Source: Labia minor
Lineage: Eukaryota; Arthropoda; Insecta; Dermaptera; Spongiphoridae
DNA: 64,000 nt
Reading direction: 5' to 3'
Assembly (NCBI GenBank): GCA_963082975.1
Contig: OY720350.1
Span: forward strand, 40,975,851-41,039,850
Numbering within the stretch: the stretch's first letter is position 1; each line of letters opens with the position of its first letter. Positions 1-12,269 of the stretch are shown in pieces. Both the position numbers and the translations under genes were made by a program. The notes below the pieces were generated by a model. That model had not been told where the DNA came from, made no database searches, and saw nothing but the letters and a program-made list of their open reading frames with translations.

Positions 1-326
1 GGAGATTCGAGGTCGATTTCTAAATCAACGATTGCATTTTGACTCTCCATTCACCCCCTCCCTTCTCTTATGCTTATTCCATTTTCAGTGACGATGAATA
101 TTTAATATACGCTACTGGTTTTGAAATTCTTGATTATTTAATGACAACTAATCATAAATCCATTGATTAGAGTGGGGCTAATAAACGTCTTTCTATATTA
201 GAGATTGAAATATTCAAGTTAATGTTAATAAGTGCAAAAATTCAAATCTAGAAATACTGATTTAATTTTCCATTAAGTCTAAATATTCTCTTTGGAAATT
301 GTTACAATATTATAATGAAAATATGT

Positions 327-1425
327 GCTGTGACCAGGCATAGAACCGACCGACGATTTAAAATAAATTAATTTCCAAACAACATAATATATATATATAT
401 ATATTTATATATATAAAGTATAAAAAAAAAATTTAAAATTAGATTTAAAATGACTAAATTATATTATCTTGGTTTTTATTTTTAGTTTAATTACTCAATA
501 ATTAATTACTTCTATATTTTAAGTAAAATATTTTTGTACAAAGAAATAAAATTAATACTTTGTAAACTACCACTTTCTGTTTCCAGATATACTCCAAAAG
601 TTGATGAATTCAGGAAATCATTAAGTAAATATACCAAATTTTATCAAAATTTGTTGAGCAGTCCAAGCTGTACACATCTATACGGACACACAGACGGAGG
701 GACGGACAGACAGACAGACATCATGCTAAAATACTTTTTTACCGACCGACGATAGTAAGTTTTCACACCAAATTTCACATGTGGAGATTTTTACATATCT
801 CCACGTATCATGCATTTTCTTAATAGAAAAAAGTATTTTTAGCATCATGTCTGACCGTCCGTATAGATGTGTACAGCTTGAACGGCTCAACGGATTTTGA
901 TGAAATTTGGTATATTTACTTAATGCATCAGTATGATGAATTGATCAACTTTTGGTGCAAAGTATTAGCGATCGACGATAGGAAGATAAAGGTTATTTTC
1001 ACACCAAATTTCACATGAGGAGATTTTTTACATATCACCACGAATCATGCACTTTGTATTGGTTTTATCCTCGAGAAAAATCATCTTTATTAGTTTTTTC
1101 TTAATTTAAAATTATATGACGTCATCCAGCCATTCATGGCGTCACAGTCAGCGCCTCCATATATATTATAAATAAAATAAAATTAAAAATATTTATGTTC
1201 TATTCATATCTTTTTTTTATTACATTAATAGATATATTAAAATTATTTGAAATTGTTTCTGTAGCTGGAAATTAATTTACTTCAAACCGTCGGTCGGTTC
1301 GGACCTGGCCACAGGTCAATTTATTTTGTTTACAAAATGCATGATTTGTGGAGATAAGTAAAAATCACCACAAGTGAAATTTGGTGTGAAAACAATATCT
1401 TCCCTTCGTATCGTCGGTCGGTAAA
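327..1425 (-). mobile_element. Older family B Helentron-like copy (B0), split by a younger B copy
   Basis: The family right end lies near 327-355 (GACCAGG, then GAACCGACCGACGA) and the left end at 1407-1425 (TATCGTCGGTCGGTAAAAA), both in reverse. Between 741 and about 1320 a second B copy in the opposite orientation interrupts it: flanking halves CATGCTAAAATAC and TACAAAATGCATGATT are adjacent in other copies. Part of its middle (about 430-560) is shared with the fragment at 56833-57230 and differs from the other copies, so these two form a subfamily. Confidence 0.78.
741..1320 (+). mobile_element. Family B Helentron-like element, copy B1 (nested in B0)
   Basis: Left end ACCGACCGACGATAG directly after TTTTTT. 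Right end has the inverse motif CGTCGGTCGGT, then the hairpin GACCTG-GCCA-CAGGTC. It carries the module GATTTTGATGAAATTTGG next to a GTCC-type microsatellite and one intact GACGTCA motif. Confidence 0.85.
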
Positions 1426-2439
1426 AATATAGAATTAAATAATATAAAATAAGATAATAATTAAATGATGGTATAATTTCTAAATCTTTTTTATCATTAT
1501 CATTATCTTAACAAATTAGTATAACTTAATATAATAGTATACAGTGTACTAATGATGAAATATATATTTATATTCGAAAGTTTATTTTTTTCTACTTCTA
1601 GAGAAAATGATAAATTTTAATATTTTTAAATAATTCGTGAATATTTTTTATTAACAACTTTTTTTAATTTTAAATTTGTATTATTTCTTTGATTTTTAAT
1701 AAAAATTTAGAGAAAATAAAAAATATATTTTATAAAATTTAGTTTTAATTTATTTATAAATACATATAAGAATATATAAAAAAAGGAAAATATCAAAGAA
1801 TCTCAACAATAAATTAATTTATTTATTAGAAAGAAAATAAAGAATCTCATTAATTATTAGTTTAAATTTATGATGGTGAGTTAAACTATTCATTAAAATT
1901 AAATGTTGTAGGTATTCAATACAACAAGGAACAATTCTCGTTTATTGATAGTCTGATAAACATAAAAATGATTTAACAAGATACAACGTTGTTGAATATT
2001 TGTTGTTGGTTCAATCAAAGCAATCGCCGCCATTGAATGTTTGCTTGAAACTTAATTAATCTGAAGATTATTTATTTTGAATTTCTAAATAAGGACACAG
2101 GAAGGCGGGTCAAAATAAATTCCATAGCCCCGCCCCAGGAGTCAATTAAAGAATCAGGCCCTCGCACTTGGAGATTAATTAGCCTTCCATCTCAACTAAC
2201 GACGATAGAACAGCTGTAGACAGGATAAAGTTAACTAATTAGCATTGAGTATTTTAAACAAATAATTTTATTGGTTTAATCCATTCATATAAAATAACTT
2301 TTTTTTAAAAAAAGACAAAAATAAAAAAACTAATGACAAAATTGAATAAATTTTAAAATAATTGAATTTTTATTTTTAGGTATAACATACCTATGTATAT
2401 ATTATATATATGGGAAGTATGGTAATCTGTGTGAATTTA
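1426..2439. other. AT-rich gene-free stretch
   Basis: Apart from the island at 1905-2250, nothing is seen here but AT-rich sequence. Confidence 0.7.
1905..2250. promoter_or_regulatory. Candidate conserved regulatory island, 3' of FoxB
   Basis: Mixed-composition sequence in AT-rich surroundings with CCGCCATTGAATG, CCCCGCCCCAGGAGTCAATT and several TAATTAG homeodomain-type sites (2178, 2240). No frame stays open. It was picked out by composition only. Confidence 0.35.
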
Positions 2440-3085
2440 TTCAAAGTAACTCAAAAACGAAAAGAAATTTGAAACTGAAATTTCAGATTTCACTATCTTA
2501 TCACAAATGACGTCATTCATATTGAAATTTGTCTCTTGTCATCCATTTTTATTGATATAGTATTAATATTTTTTATATTTAAAATATTTAAAGATATTTT
2601 ACTTAATTTCGAAATAAAATTAAAAATATTTATTTTAATATTATTTTAGAATCAAATTACGAAATTTATTTATTAATCTCTGACCAAAAGAGATCTAAAA
2701 TGTATCTTGTTCTTGCAAACATTGTAAGTTTATTTATGATATTTTAACAACAATTTTTAAATCTGTTTTGTCGTTTAATTTTTTGTTAATTTTATATATA
2801 TTTTTTTTTATCTATTTTCGCGTTTATTTTTTATTAAATTATTAATTTATAGAATATTTATTTATTCATTGTTCTTTTATTAAATTTTAAATAGTTTTAT
2901 AATATTTAATATTATTTATATTTTATTAATATTATTTATTATTATTGAGAACCCCAAGTTCCATTTATTTTAATCAGATTGATGCAATGATGTAACATTT
3001 AATAATAATTGTAATAAATAATTAAAAAATTGTATATCAATATTTTTTTAAAGTGTCGAGCGTGTTCCAGGTACTGCATTATTAT
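2440..3085 (+). mobile_element. Family C repeat, copy C1
   Basis: It shares with the other C copies ATGACGTCATTC, the stretch TTGCAAACATTGTAAGTTT and the right-end segment AAAGTGTCGAGCG...TTCCAGGTACTG. Core sequence resembles the second half of family B. Edges are approximate; the left end is not defined. Confidence 0.55.
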
Positions 3086-3297
3086 GTTGGGAATGTTACA
3101 CCAATCTTTTATTTAAAATCGGACACTTTAAATAAAGTTAATTTTTACAGATTTAAAAAAACAAATTTTATAAGTTTAGATAAAGTTATTCAATTCAAGG
3201 TTAAAAAAAAATTTCCTTTTATACCAATAAGATTTTATTCTCTTTGAAGTACTTTAAAAAGGCTTAAATGTATAATTCTTTTTAAATACCTTTAATT

Positions 3298-3332
3298 ACC
3301 GACCGAAGAAAGTAAGGGAGGTATTGTTTTTT
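3298..3332 (+). mobile_element. Family B left-end fragment
   Basis: ACCGACCGA...AGTAAGGGAGGTATTG matches the first 35 bases of family B. The rest is absent and the sequence passes into AT-rich DNA. Confidence 0.6.
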
Positions 3333-3889
3333 TAATTTAGATAATAAATATAACATTGATAATAATCATAAAAAAATGGGTAAAGATAGAATTTTAACTA
3401 TTTTGACAACTAAAATTAAGAAAAATTTGTAAAACATGTAAAAATAGGTGGTAGTATGTAAAAGTTGCATGATCCTCTCTCACCACCCATTTTAAACTAA
3501 ATTAATATTTTATTTTTTATATTCAGTTTTATTTTAAATTAAGAATTTATTATTTATATCTATTCTCTTTAATGAAGAATGCAGGACTCATCAAGTCGAG
3601 TAAAAAAAATATTTATAATAATAATAATAATAATAATTTATTTTTTATTAGTATTCCATCTAAATTTATATATAAGTAAATAAATTAATGTTTAGATTAG
3701 ATTATTCTATTCGATAATCAAATAAAATTGTTACTTCTTTAGTTTACGAAGGATTTATTTAATTTTAAAAGTATGTACATATATTAAAAAAAATACTAAG
3801 CTTTGACCTTATATGATTATTCCATGTCAATAGAATATTAAATTTGAATTTTTTAAAGGAAATAATTTTTTTTTTTTTGTTAATAGCAA

Positions 3890-4240
3890 AGGTGCTGATC
3901 CGCTCAATCACCATCCTAATCACAAAGTATAGAAAGAAAGATATTTTTACATTTTTTTGTTGCAATAAGCAGAATGTTGTTGCTATTATTGTTAACAAAT
4001 TGCTGGGTTTATGTCGGTGAGTTAAAGAGTGTTGTTGGCTTTCAATTGAAATTAAGTGCTGAAAAACAAAGACCTTACTTTAATCAACTATAATTATAAA
4101 TTAAAAGTAAAACAAAAACAAAATAATCATAAAAATGATAAATAATGGCAGTGATTTGAGTTCCGGTTGATGGCAATTAAACCAGTTCAAAGGAAACGAA
4201 ATGAGGTGTATATGTGGAGGAAGGGGGGGGGGAGGTGAAG
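3890..4240. promoter_or_regulatory. Candidate regulatory island, 3' of FoxB
   Basis: More balanced composition than its flanks, with GGTGCTGATCCGCTCAATC, TTGAGTTCCGGTTGATGGC and a G-run at 4222-4232. Selected by composition only. Confidence 0.25.
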
Positions 4241-4277
4241 AAAAAAAAATTAAAAATTAAAATAAGTAAGTGTTTAA

Positions 4278-4550
4278 ATAATTGTAATAAGGAAAACTTT
4301 ATAAAACAAATCATTTAATTCTGAAATATAATGTTTTACTTATTTTAATAAATAAAATAAATCATTTTTTCAAAATATTTTTTAAAATAAAAAAAATTAA
4401 TTAAAATAATATATAATCAAAATAATTGTAATAAGGAAAACTTTATAAAACAAATCATTTAATTCTGAAATATAATGTTTTACTTATTTTAATAAATAAA
4501 ATAAATCATTTTTTCAAAATATTTTTTAAAATAAAAAAAATTAATTAATT
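4278..4550. repeat. Recent tandem duplication, unit about 143 bases
   Basis: AATAATTGTAATAAGGAAAA and the following 110 bases occur at 4278 and again at 4421 with no difference that I can see. Confidence 0.85.
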
Positions 4551-5934
4551 AATTATTAATTATATTAATTTTGATATTCAATTAAAGACTAATTTAATTT
4601 TCTTATATAAAAAAGGTCACCCTAGTAATTAATTCTATTATTTTGAAAAGGATTTTTGATTAATTATTAAAATGTAATAAAAAAAAAGGTATGATAATTT
4701 TTAATTTTATATTCTTTATTTGGCTTTAATACAATTTATTTATTTTTAAAATACATACATTTATATATTTAATTATTTATATATTTATATTTATTTATAT
4801 TTGTTTGTTTTCTTTACATTTATATTTATAAATATATACATACATTCTACACTGGCATATTACAATATATATCAAAGAATATAAAAATTCCATATAAGAT
4901 TGTTCATGAACTTTTATTTCAGTTCATAAAAAAAAAAGTTTGAAATAAATGAAAAAATAAATTAATATACAAAGAGAGTTAGAAAGATAATTAGAAAAAC
5001 GGATAAAAAAAAAAGAAAAATTAATAAGTTCTATGATTAAAATTACTTTAATGATACTTGATAATGACATATAAATTAGTTTGAATTTTTTATTTGTGTT
5101 TTGTTTTGTGAACCAAGGCAAGTAATACCATGTTAAATAAAAGTTACAAAGCTAAAATAGTAGAAGTAAATATTTTATGATTTTAAAATTATTTACATTT
5201 TTTTTTTAAATATACTGGAATTTATTTTTTTTTTAATTATAAATAAGAATTAATTATTTATCATTTATAAAATTATATTTTAATAAAAAAATTATCAAAA
5301 ATTGTATTAAAAATACATAAAAATTAATATTGACATTAGTATATGTATTTTGAATTGATTAAAAAGCACCAAACAAATAAAATATAATAGAATTTTAATA
5401 ATTATATTAATGATTAATTTAGTATATGATTTATTAAGAATAAATAAACTTGAGAAGTATTGATAAAATATGCTAAATATCAGAAAATAAATAAATTATA
5501 TTTATTATTAGAAGTTAATAAAATCAAAACACATGACATAAGAAGAGAAAAATTAAATAAAATAAAAAATTTAATATACATGGATGTGTAAGAAACTCAA
5601 AAAATAAATTAATAAATAAATTAATAATAATATATTTTAGATAGACATGTGAGTTGATTTACCAAAAAAAAAAAAAAAAAAAATTATATTAGTTTTTATA
5701 TAAATATATAAATTTTAGTGTAAAAAATGTTTAGAAAAAATTAAGAGACTTTTGAAATTATTCATTTTATATAATTAATTTTATTTTTTTATAAAAATCT
5801 TTCATTATATATATAAATATAAAATAATATACATTATTATATAAATAATAATTACAAGTTATACTGGAATTTTTATATTCTTGATTTTTGAAAATATTTT
5901 TTTTTTAATTTATGTTTACATTTATACTCTATAG

Positions 5935-6320
5935 TAGGTTGGAATGTAGTGTTTAATTGTATATATTATGCATACTACTAAATTAGATATTCGACTTGGA
6001 ATTGATAGGAACCATTTAAAAACACTTTCTATTGTGTTCATTTCTCTCGAGAGTCATTCTTTCTTTCAAAGGCAGTCGATTTATATATATATATATATAT
6101 ATAATTTTAGGGAGGACAAAAGTTAATCCTTCCAATTAGTTTTTGGGCATTTATTCTATTTACACAATCACTAGGCATTTGAAAAGTTACTTTATCAACA
6201 CTTAAGCGTTTATGATATCACTTTTCTTGTTTTTATTCTTTCCAAATTTTAAATTTTTTTTTCTTATTTTTCTAATTTAATTCACTTTATGTGGCGTTAA
6301 GTGACGATAGTGATGAGGAA
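5935..6320. promoter_or_regulatory. Candidate regulatory island, 3' of FoxB
   Basis: Contains TTCTCTCGAGAGTCATTC, TTATGCATACTAC and CACTAGGCATTTG around an (AT) run. Selected by composition only. Confidence 0.22.
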
Positions 6321-7005
6321 CAAATGCAGGCCTAAAACAAAAAAAAAGAAACAAAATTAAAAAAATATTTCATAGGTACATAAGTCAATAAAATTAAAAT
6401 TGAAGATAATTGAAAAATTTAATAAAAAAATAATTAATTCCTTTAAAAATAAATATTTGAATGAATATATAAGTACAATAGATATGATTATCTTTACAAG
6501 TGAAATGAATAATGTAGAAAGATAGATACTATAATACATTTTAGAAACTATCAACTCATTTATTATTTACCGTTTTTATGTTTTAATAAATAAATTATTC
6601 ACTACTTTTATTGATTTGAGAATAAATTATTTTCATATATGAAATTATGACACACATCTTGGTAAGTACTATATTTCAAAATCATAGACAAAGCAATAAC
6701 ATTATACAAGCAATTATTTTAATATTTATAATTAATAAAACTTTGAGTATATATTCAGATAATTCAATTGATTCTATCTATTTAAGGGTTTTTTGATAAA
6801 GAGAATTGTTATAAAATAAATGGTAATAAATAATTTATTTTCAAAAGCTTATTAATTATTATAATACATTTTTAGATAAATATATAAATATTTTTTAATT
6901 TTATTCTTATATTTGTTTTTATATAGTATATATAATATATAGGTATTTATTTAGACAACTATTATATTAATATAAAACTTAAATGCGTAAGCATGAAATA
7001 ATATA

Positions 7006-7006
<1 letters not shown>

Positions 7007-7040
<34 letters not shown>
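7007..7040. repeat. (AT) microsatellite
   Basis: About 17 TA units in a row. Similar pure runs lie at 18319-18356, 20430-20452, 34302-34319, 34508-34538 and 46376-46402. Confidence 0.95.
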
Positions 7041-7044
<4 letters not shown>

Positions 7045-7146
7045 AAATCATAGATTATTTAAACAAATTTTTATATTTTTTTTTTAATTTATCAAATTAT
7101 TAAATAATTAGACACTAATTAACTATTTTTATTAGTTTCTTCTTAA

Positions 7147-7413
7147 GGTGCCGTCTCCCTTGCGGAGTTTGGCTATCATCATGACTAGGATAGCCTTAGA
7201 AGCTGCCTAGCCATGATAATTTTTCTTGGGAATGTTAATGCGGTGGTTTCCCGTTGCCTTCCGCATGTAAAGAACCAGGAACTGACAGTTCCTGGAGCCG
7301 GAGGTAGCTGATGTTAAATTGAATTTTATTAGAAAAATTTGTTCTTAGTTGGAATCGAACGCCGACTTCTTGTGTAGAAAATTGGTATGCTACACTCTCG
7401 GCTAGCTGCCTCC
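7147..7413 (-). mobile_element. tRNA-derived SINE of a second family
   Basis: In reverse it begins GGAGGCAGCTAGCCGAGAG, with an A-box-like TAGCCGAGAGTG, and has B box GTTCGATTCC. The body has CTCCGGCTCCAGG and TGGTTTCCCGTTGCCTTCC (plus strand), a motif I have seen in arthropod SINEs but cannot assign to a named family. There is only one copy in the window. Confidence 0.7.
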
Positions 7414-7451
7414 TATTTATTAATTTATTCTATATAAATACACGTGTATAA

Positions 7452-7784
7452 CTTTTCACACCAAATATCACATGAGGAGACTTTTTACATATCACCACAC
7501 GAATCATGCACTTTGTGGTGGTTTTATTCTCGAGAAAAATCATCTTTATTAGTTTTTTCTTAATTTAAAATTATATGACGTTATCCAGTCATTCATGACG
7601 TCACAGCCTGGTCTTACATATATATTATAAATAAAATAAAATTAAAAATATTTATGTTGTATCCATATCTGTTTTTTATTACATTAATAGATATATTAAA
7701 ATTATTTGAAATTGTTTTTGTAGCTGGAAATTAATTTACTTCAAACCGTCGGTCGGTTCGGACCTGGCCACAGGTCAACTTATT
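7452..7784 (+). mobile_element. Family B Helentron-like element, copy B2 (second half only)
   Basis: It starts at TTTTCACACCAAAT, the beginning of the second half-unit of family B, and runs to the normal right end (CGTCGGTCGGT, GACCTG-GCCA-CAGGTC, AACTTATT). Either it lost its left half or it is a derivative made of the second half alone. Confidence 0.8.
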
Positions 7785-8369
7785 TTCATTATAGATTCAT
7801 TAAGATCATATTTTGCTAAATATTTGTCAATACTTTCTAAAGGGCAATATTTGTTTGTAATCAACAGAAATTACATTGTGTATATAGGAAAAAAATTTCT
7901 TGATATCCTTACGAAAAAAAAAACATTTATTATAATAATAATAATTTATCAAAATTGACGTCATGCAGTCAATATCCTTTTAATATTAGTTAAAAAAGAT
8001 ATAAAAACTACCTATCTATATCACCTTTTCTTGATAGTAATAGTAATTAAAATAAATATCAATTAGAAATTATATAGGTCTTACATATATATAAAAATAA
8101 TGTAATAAGTATTTGAAAGTAAATTATACGTTTTATAATAAAATAAAAAATAAATTGTATGAAGCCGTTGAAAAAAATGAAAAATTTTGAAAAAAAAAAA
8201 ATATTTATTTATTTTTTAATTAGGATTCATATAAAAAAAATTCAAATGTATTTTTAATAAAATAGAAATTTATTAGAGTATACATAAATTAAAAGATATT
8301 GTGGAATGTATTTTTTCATTTGAAATAGATACTAGATATATTAGATGTTTACAAATAAAATTAGAAAAA
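7785..8369. other. AT-rich gene-free stretch
   Basis: Nothing certain. ATTGACGTCATGCAGTC at 7956 may be a scrap of a B or C repeat. Confidence 0.6.
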
Positions 8370-8650
8370 AAATTTAGGTAAATTTCCTTTGGTTGGTGGG
8401 TTAAAGGAAAAGATAAAGTGGTAATAATAGCAGCCGCCCCTCGGTTCTATTTCACCATTAAAGAGCCATTAGGCGCCTAATGAAAAGCTCTAATCCTCAC
8501 CCCGGCTATCGTGCCAACCAATCTCTCTCATTTGCAACTCAAGAGCTATTATATGTGTAAGCCCGGACTAACTGAAATCGAGCGGACCCTACCAAGGGCA
8601 GCTGTTCTCTGTTATTCGGCACCCGAAGGGTGCTTCTTCTCGTTTTAATT
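8370..8650. promoter_or_regulatory. Candidate conserved regulatory island with 14-base palindrome
   Basis: A GC-richer island carrying the perfect palindrome ATTAGGCGCCTAAT (8468-8481), bracketed by AGAGC and GCTCT. ATTA/TAAT pairs at this spacing are typical of paired homeodomain sites. Further on are CAGCTGTTCTC (E-box) and ATTCGGCACCCGAA. Both strands have stops in the frames I checked. Confidence 0.4.
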
Positions 8651-8933
8651 ATTAATCATTAGCACTTAAAATTGACGAAGAAATTAAAAAAACAACACGA
8701 TCAGTTAATATCTCTTTCTTTGTTTTTTTTTTTTCAAATCTTCTTTTTAATCAAGACTTGCAGGTTACATAAATATTATTTATGAATTTTCTTATCGATC
8801 TATACTAATAAAATAAAAGTTGTTTTTTTTTTAATAAATTAGAATCCTATTTTTGTATTGAGAAATATGATAAAAAAGAGTTATAGAAGATTATGTTTAT
8901 TATATAAATTAAGGGATCGAAATAAAAAAAAAT

Positions 8934-9489
8934 CTGGAGTGTCTCCACTCGACTATCTCGCAAATTTGAATTGGATTAAATAACATAATTTATTTAAATT
9001 AAATTAAATTAATTAAATTATAAATTAAAATTAATAAATAATATTTATTAAATCAGCGCATGTTTGGTTCTTTGTTGATGGCACCATGTCACGTGTTAAA
9101 AAATTAATTCTAGTACTTTCAAAAAAATAAATCAAGCTGAAATTCTATATATAGCAGTTTTATACAATTATTAATCATGTGAAAAATTATCAAACATATA
9201 TCTTTATTTTTACGTTCACTTTAGAAGAAAAAAAATCAAAACGTTGTAGGTAATGACCCTCTTCCGGTTGAGCTACATTTCTCAAAAGTTGATAGAAAAC
9301 TATGAATTTTGAATAATGCCCATGTACCAAATTTCATCATTCTAGCTCAAACCGTTTTTGCGTAATCTTTGTTACATACATACACACACATACAGGCACT
9401 CAACCTTAGTGAAAATGATTCAGGAACCTTCAAAACGTATAAAAACATCAAAATCACAACATCGAAAATTTTCGTGGCGAGATATAGTA
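8934..9489 (-). mobile_element. Family A Helentron-like element, copy A1
   Basis: This copy is in reverse orientation. It has the family right end (CTGGAGTGTCTCCACTCG on the plus strand) at 8934 and the left end (GGCGAGATATAGT) near 9489. It shares with other A copies the GAGCTA...GATGAAATTTGG module, the pentamer-rich CTATATATAG segment and the CACGTG-containing region. The left-terminal hairpin is eroded. No coding capacity. Confidence 0.85.
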
Positions 9490-9575
9490 AAAAAACAATC
9501 TATTAACCTGACAATATACAAGTAAATATAAGTAAAACTTTTTTTATTAACTTTTAATTGATAAAAAAAAAATTA

Positions 9576-9662
9576 AAGGAGAAATGAGAGTTGGAAGGAA
9601 TGTGGAACAAGAAGAGATGGCTCAGGATAAGGATGTTTGGAGGAATGTGTTTAGTTCGATCA
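9576..9662 (+). pseudogene. LINE 3' end fragment
   Basis: One frame reads RVGRNVEQEEMAQDKDVWRN then VFSSIKFSYSQ and a stop, matching the AxDRxxWRxxV end of non-LTR retrotransposon ORF2. Only the last 30 codons remain. Confidence 0.55.
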
Positions 9663-9830
9663 AGTTTTCTTATTCTCAGTAAACAAAAATATTGGTTCTT
9701 GTATTGGAGCTAACCAATTCCATAAATATATAAATGCTTTATAAAAATATTAATAAAAAAAACAATAATATTTTTAAAATCAAAATCAAAATTTTTATAT
9801 TGAGTGAAATAAAAAATTAATTTATCTACT

Positions 9831-10133
9831 TAAGTGTTTCTCAACCTTTCAGTATTCGCAGCCCAGTTTTCAATTGCTTACAATGTATTCAACACTAATA
9901 AATATTTTAAATTATTTAAATTTTGATAATAAATTATTTTTAACACTATTATTAACTATTTATATAACTATTCAATTATTTTTAACTATTTTATTTATTT
10001 GTAAGTGAAAAAACATATATGTGCTTTCCTTTCAATTACAGTTAATCAATTTTTTAAAATAATATTTTTTCTTGGGTATTCTGAGCTTCCCCCCCCCTCC
10101 AAGAGGTTTTCGACTCACAAGTTGGGAATCACT
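9831..10133. mobile_element. hAT-type element (about 300 bases) with imperfect target duplication
   Basis: The left end TAAGTGTTTCTCAACCTTTC and the right end GTTGGGAATCACT are of the hAT kind (AGTG...CACT). Flanks TATCTACT and TATCTACC agree at seven of eight bases. It contains a run of nine C at 10090-10098. Confidence 0.7.
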
Positions 10134-10399
10134 TATCTACCTCATTATGGATTAATTTTTAAAAAAATAGATTTTTTTTTCGTTTACTAATATTTTTATT
10201 AATTCAAAAGAATATACGAGAATAAAATCTAAATTCTTTAATAAACAATATTTAAGATGTCGAGGTATTCTTTCTTTATAAAAAAAATCAATTCTTTGCT
10301 TTTCTTTTTATATTTTTATTTTTTCATTTCAAAATTGAGCTATGATTGATTTGAAGCTCTAGATATTCTATTATTATACCTATAGAATCTTTATATATT

Positions 10400-10745
10400 A
10401 GGCTGTGTTAAACCTATCGAGAAAATCTCCGCATCGTTTATTTTCTTTTCTTTTGTCTGGATTCTCGTTTGTTAGCCGCAATGGCTTTAATGAGGGTTCT
10501 GCGATGACATGTTTCTTTCCCCCCTCCACCGCTCTTCCCCCGAATGACACCTGTCAAGTGTCACTTGTGGTTGATTTGGCCTTTCTTAACGATCGGCCCA
10601 TTGAAAATTATCGTGTGCTACATAGCAATTGACTCATGTATTGTTCTTGAACAACAAATTGGAGAAAAATCATATCTCCTCCCTCGTTTAGGAAACAAAT
10701 CCCCTACCCCTCCCTTTTTCATTAATAATGGCAGACACAACTTCC
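10400..10745. promoter_or_regulatory. Candidate conserved regulatory island, 3' of FoxB
   Basis: Dense mixed sequence including the E-box-like pair CACCTGTCAAGTGTCACTTG, GATCGGCCCATTGAAAATTA and TGAACAACAAATTGG. Two overlapping short frames on the plus strand have no domain or codon signal. I considered it for a fourth FoxB exon and found no open minus-strand frame of useful size. Confidence 0.35.
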
Positions 10746-11120
10746 GTTCAAAATTTCTTATTTATATATTTATTTATTTTTAACTATAGATATTAATAAA
10801 TTCATTGATAAAATAAATTTTAAAAATAAAAATAAAACATAAAATTGCAAAGAAAAAATGATTAGAAATATAATTCACCTAATAAAAATATATCAATAAT
10901 ATTAATTTGAATTTTATTACTTATTAATATTAAAAATAAATGGCGTAATTTAGAACATGTCATCACATTAATTTAGAAAAATACTCAATTAATATACATT
11001 TATGCATCTAAGAAATTTACATTCATTTAAAAAAGAAAAATAATAATTACGATTTTATAAAAGGGATCATGTAATTCGATTTAGCAATATTTTTTTTAAT
11101 CTTATATAATTTTTAAAATA

Positions 11121-11232
11121 CCGGGAGCTTAGCGAGGTCATAGTGACCGGTCCGCCGACTCGAGTTCGAGGGTTCAAACCTCGTCGAGTGCATCGATATA
11201 TAAATATAAATATAAATATAAATAAAAATAAT
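11121..11232 (+). mobile_element. tRNA-derived SINE, third family, copy E1
   Basis: GGGAGCTTAGCGAGGTCATAG followed by GGGTTCAAACCTC (perfect B box) and GAGTGCATCGAT, then an (ATAA)-type tail. Three diverged relatives occur in the window (19965-20012, 25283-25362, 28385-28470), which argues against a functional tRNA gene. Confidence 0.65.
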
Positions 11233-12269
11233 AAACAAATCTGAGAAAGCTGGCTAAATGGAGATATATTCCGAAAAAGCCAAAAAAAAAATAATTTTTT
11301 AAAGTTTATACCAAAATACATTAATTTCTAAAAATTATAAAATTTTCAGAAAACTTAAATGGACAAATAGAAACAAACAAACAATTAAATAAATAAAATA
11401 TAGCTATAAATTTAATATATAACTGAATTTAATTTAAAAATTACCTTTGTCTTATCAATAATAAATTCTAAAAACTTTCTCTAATTCAAAATATTAAATA
11501 TAATAATTAATAATAATTAGTGAATATTTTTATCAAATGTTTATTTCTAACAAAAAAATATTACATAGTAAAATAAAAAGGAAAAAAAATTAAAAAATAA
11601 TTCCAATAAATATTTTTTATTATAATATCATATCGATATATTATTATCAAAAAAAAAAAAATTACATATTCATATGTGTTGCTTTAGGGTGTTAATATTA
11701 AGTCCAGATTATTTAAACACATATCACATACTACTATTATTATTATTATTTATTAAAGAGCGAACAAAAATATCTCATCATTTTAGCATAATTCTGTCAT
11801 TTTAAGTTTAACCGGCATATCTCTATCAGTTTCTAGTAAATTTACCGATATAATAAATTATTTTTCCGTCAATCTATCATTCTTATATATACATAAATAA
11901 ATAATTTTTTCAATATATAAATGTATATATATATATATATTATATACATATATTATGCTAATAATTACAGTTCTGGGAAACTTTACAAAATATCAAATGA
12001 GAAAATCTTGAATTTGAAAATATATTCTGTTTTTAATTTTAATTATTATCCGATCTCTTTCTTTAATTATAGCTGTTTAGAATGAAGTCACATTTGTTCA
12101 TTCTTTATCTTTTAATAACATATATTAAATTGAAATTTTTCTAGACGAAATAATAAGGAAATACATATTTATATTAAGTATATTAATATAATAAGATTAT
12201 TGTTTATATATATAAATATTTTCAAGATTAATTTGAAAAAAAAATAGCTTATAGTAAATTATTATTTTT
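11233..12269. other. AT-rich gene-free stretch
   Basis: No gene or recognisable repeat. Includes a short (AT) run near 11927. Confidence 0.65.

Larger units (their letters stand above)
3333..7146. other. AT-rich gene-free stretch
   Basis: It holds two weak islands (3890, 5935), the tandem duplication at 4278 and an (AT) run at 7007. Frames of 60-77 codons on the minus strand are Phe/Ile/Lys/Asn-rich chance frames. I see no gene. Confidence 0.7.

Noticed and set aside
10405-10783. Two overlapping plus-strand frames, considered as a small gene, and the region as a fourth FoxB exon
   Set aside because: No recognisable domain, low-quality starts, and no long minus-strand frame. A very short exon cannot be excluded.
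11121-11197. Functional tRNA gene
   Set aside because: It has a perfect B box, but the tRNA fold is incomplete, and diverged relatives elsewhere in the window show that it is a SINE head.
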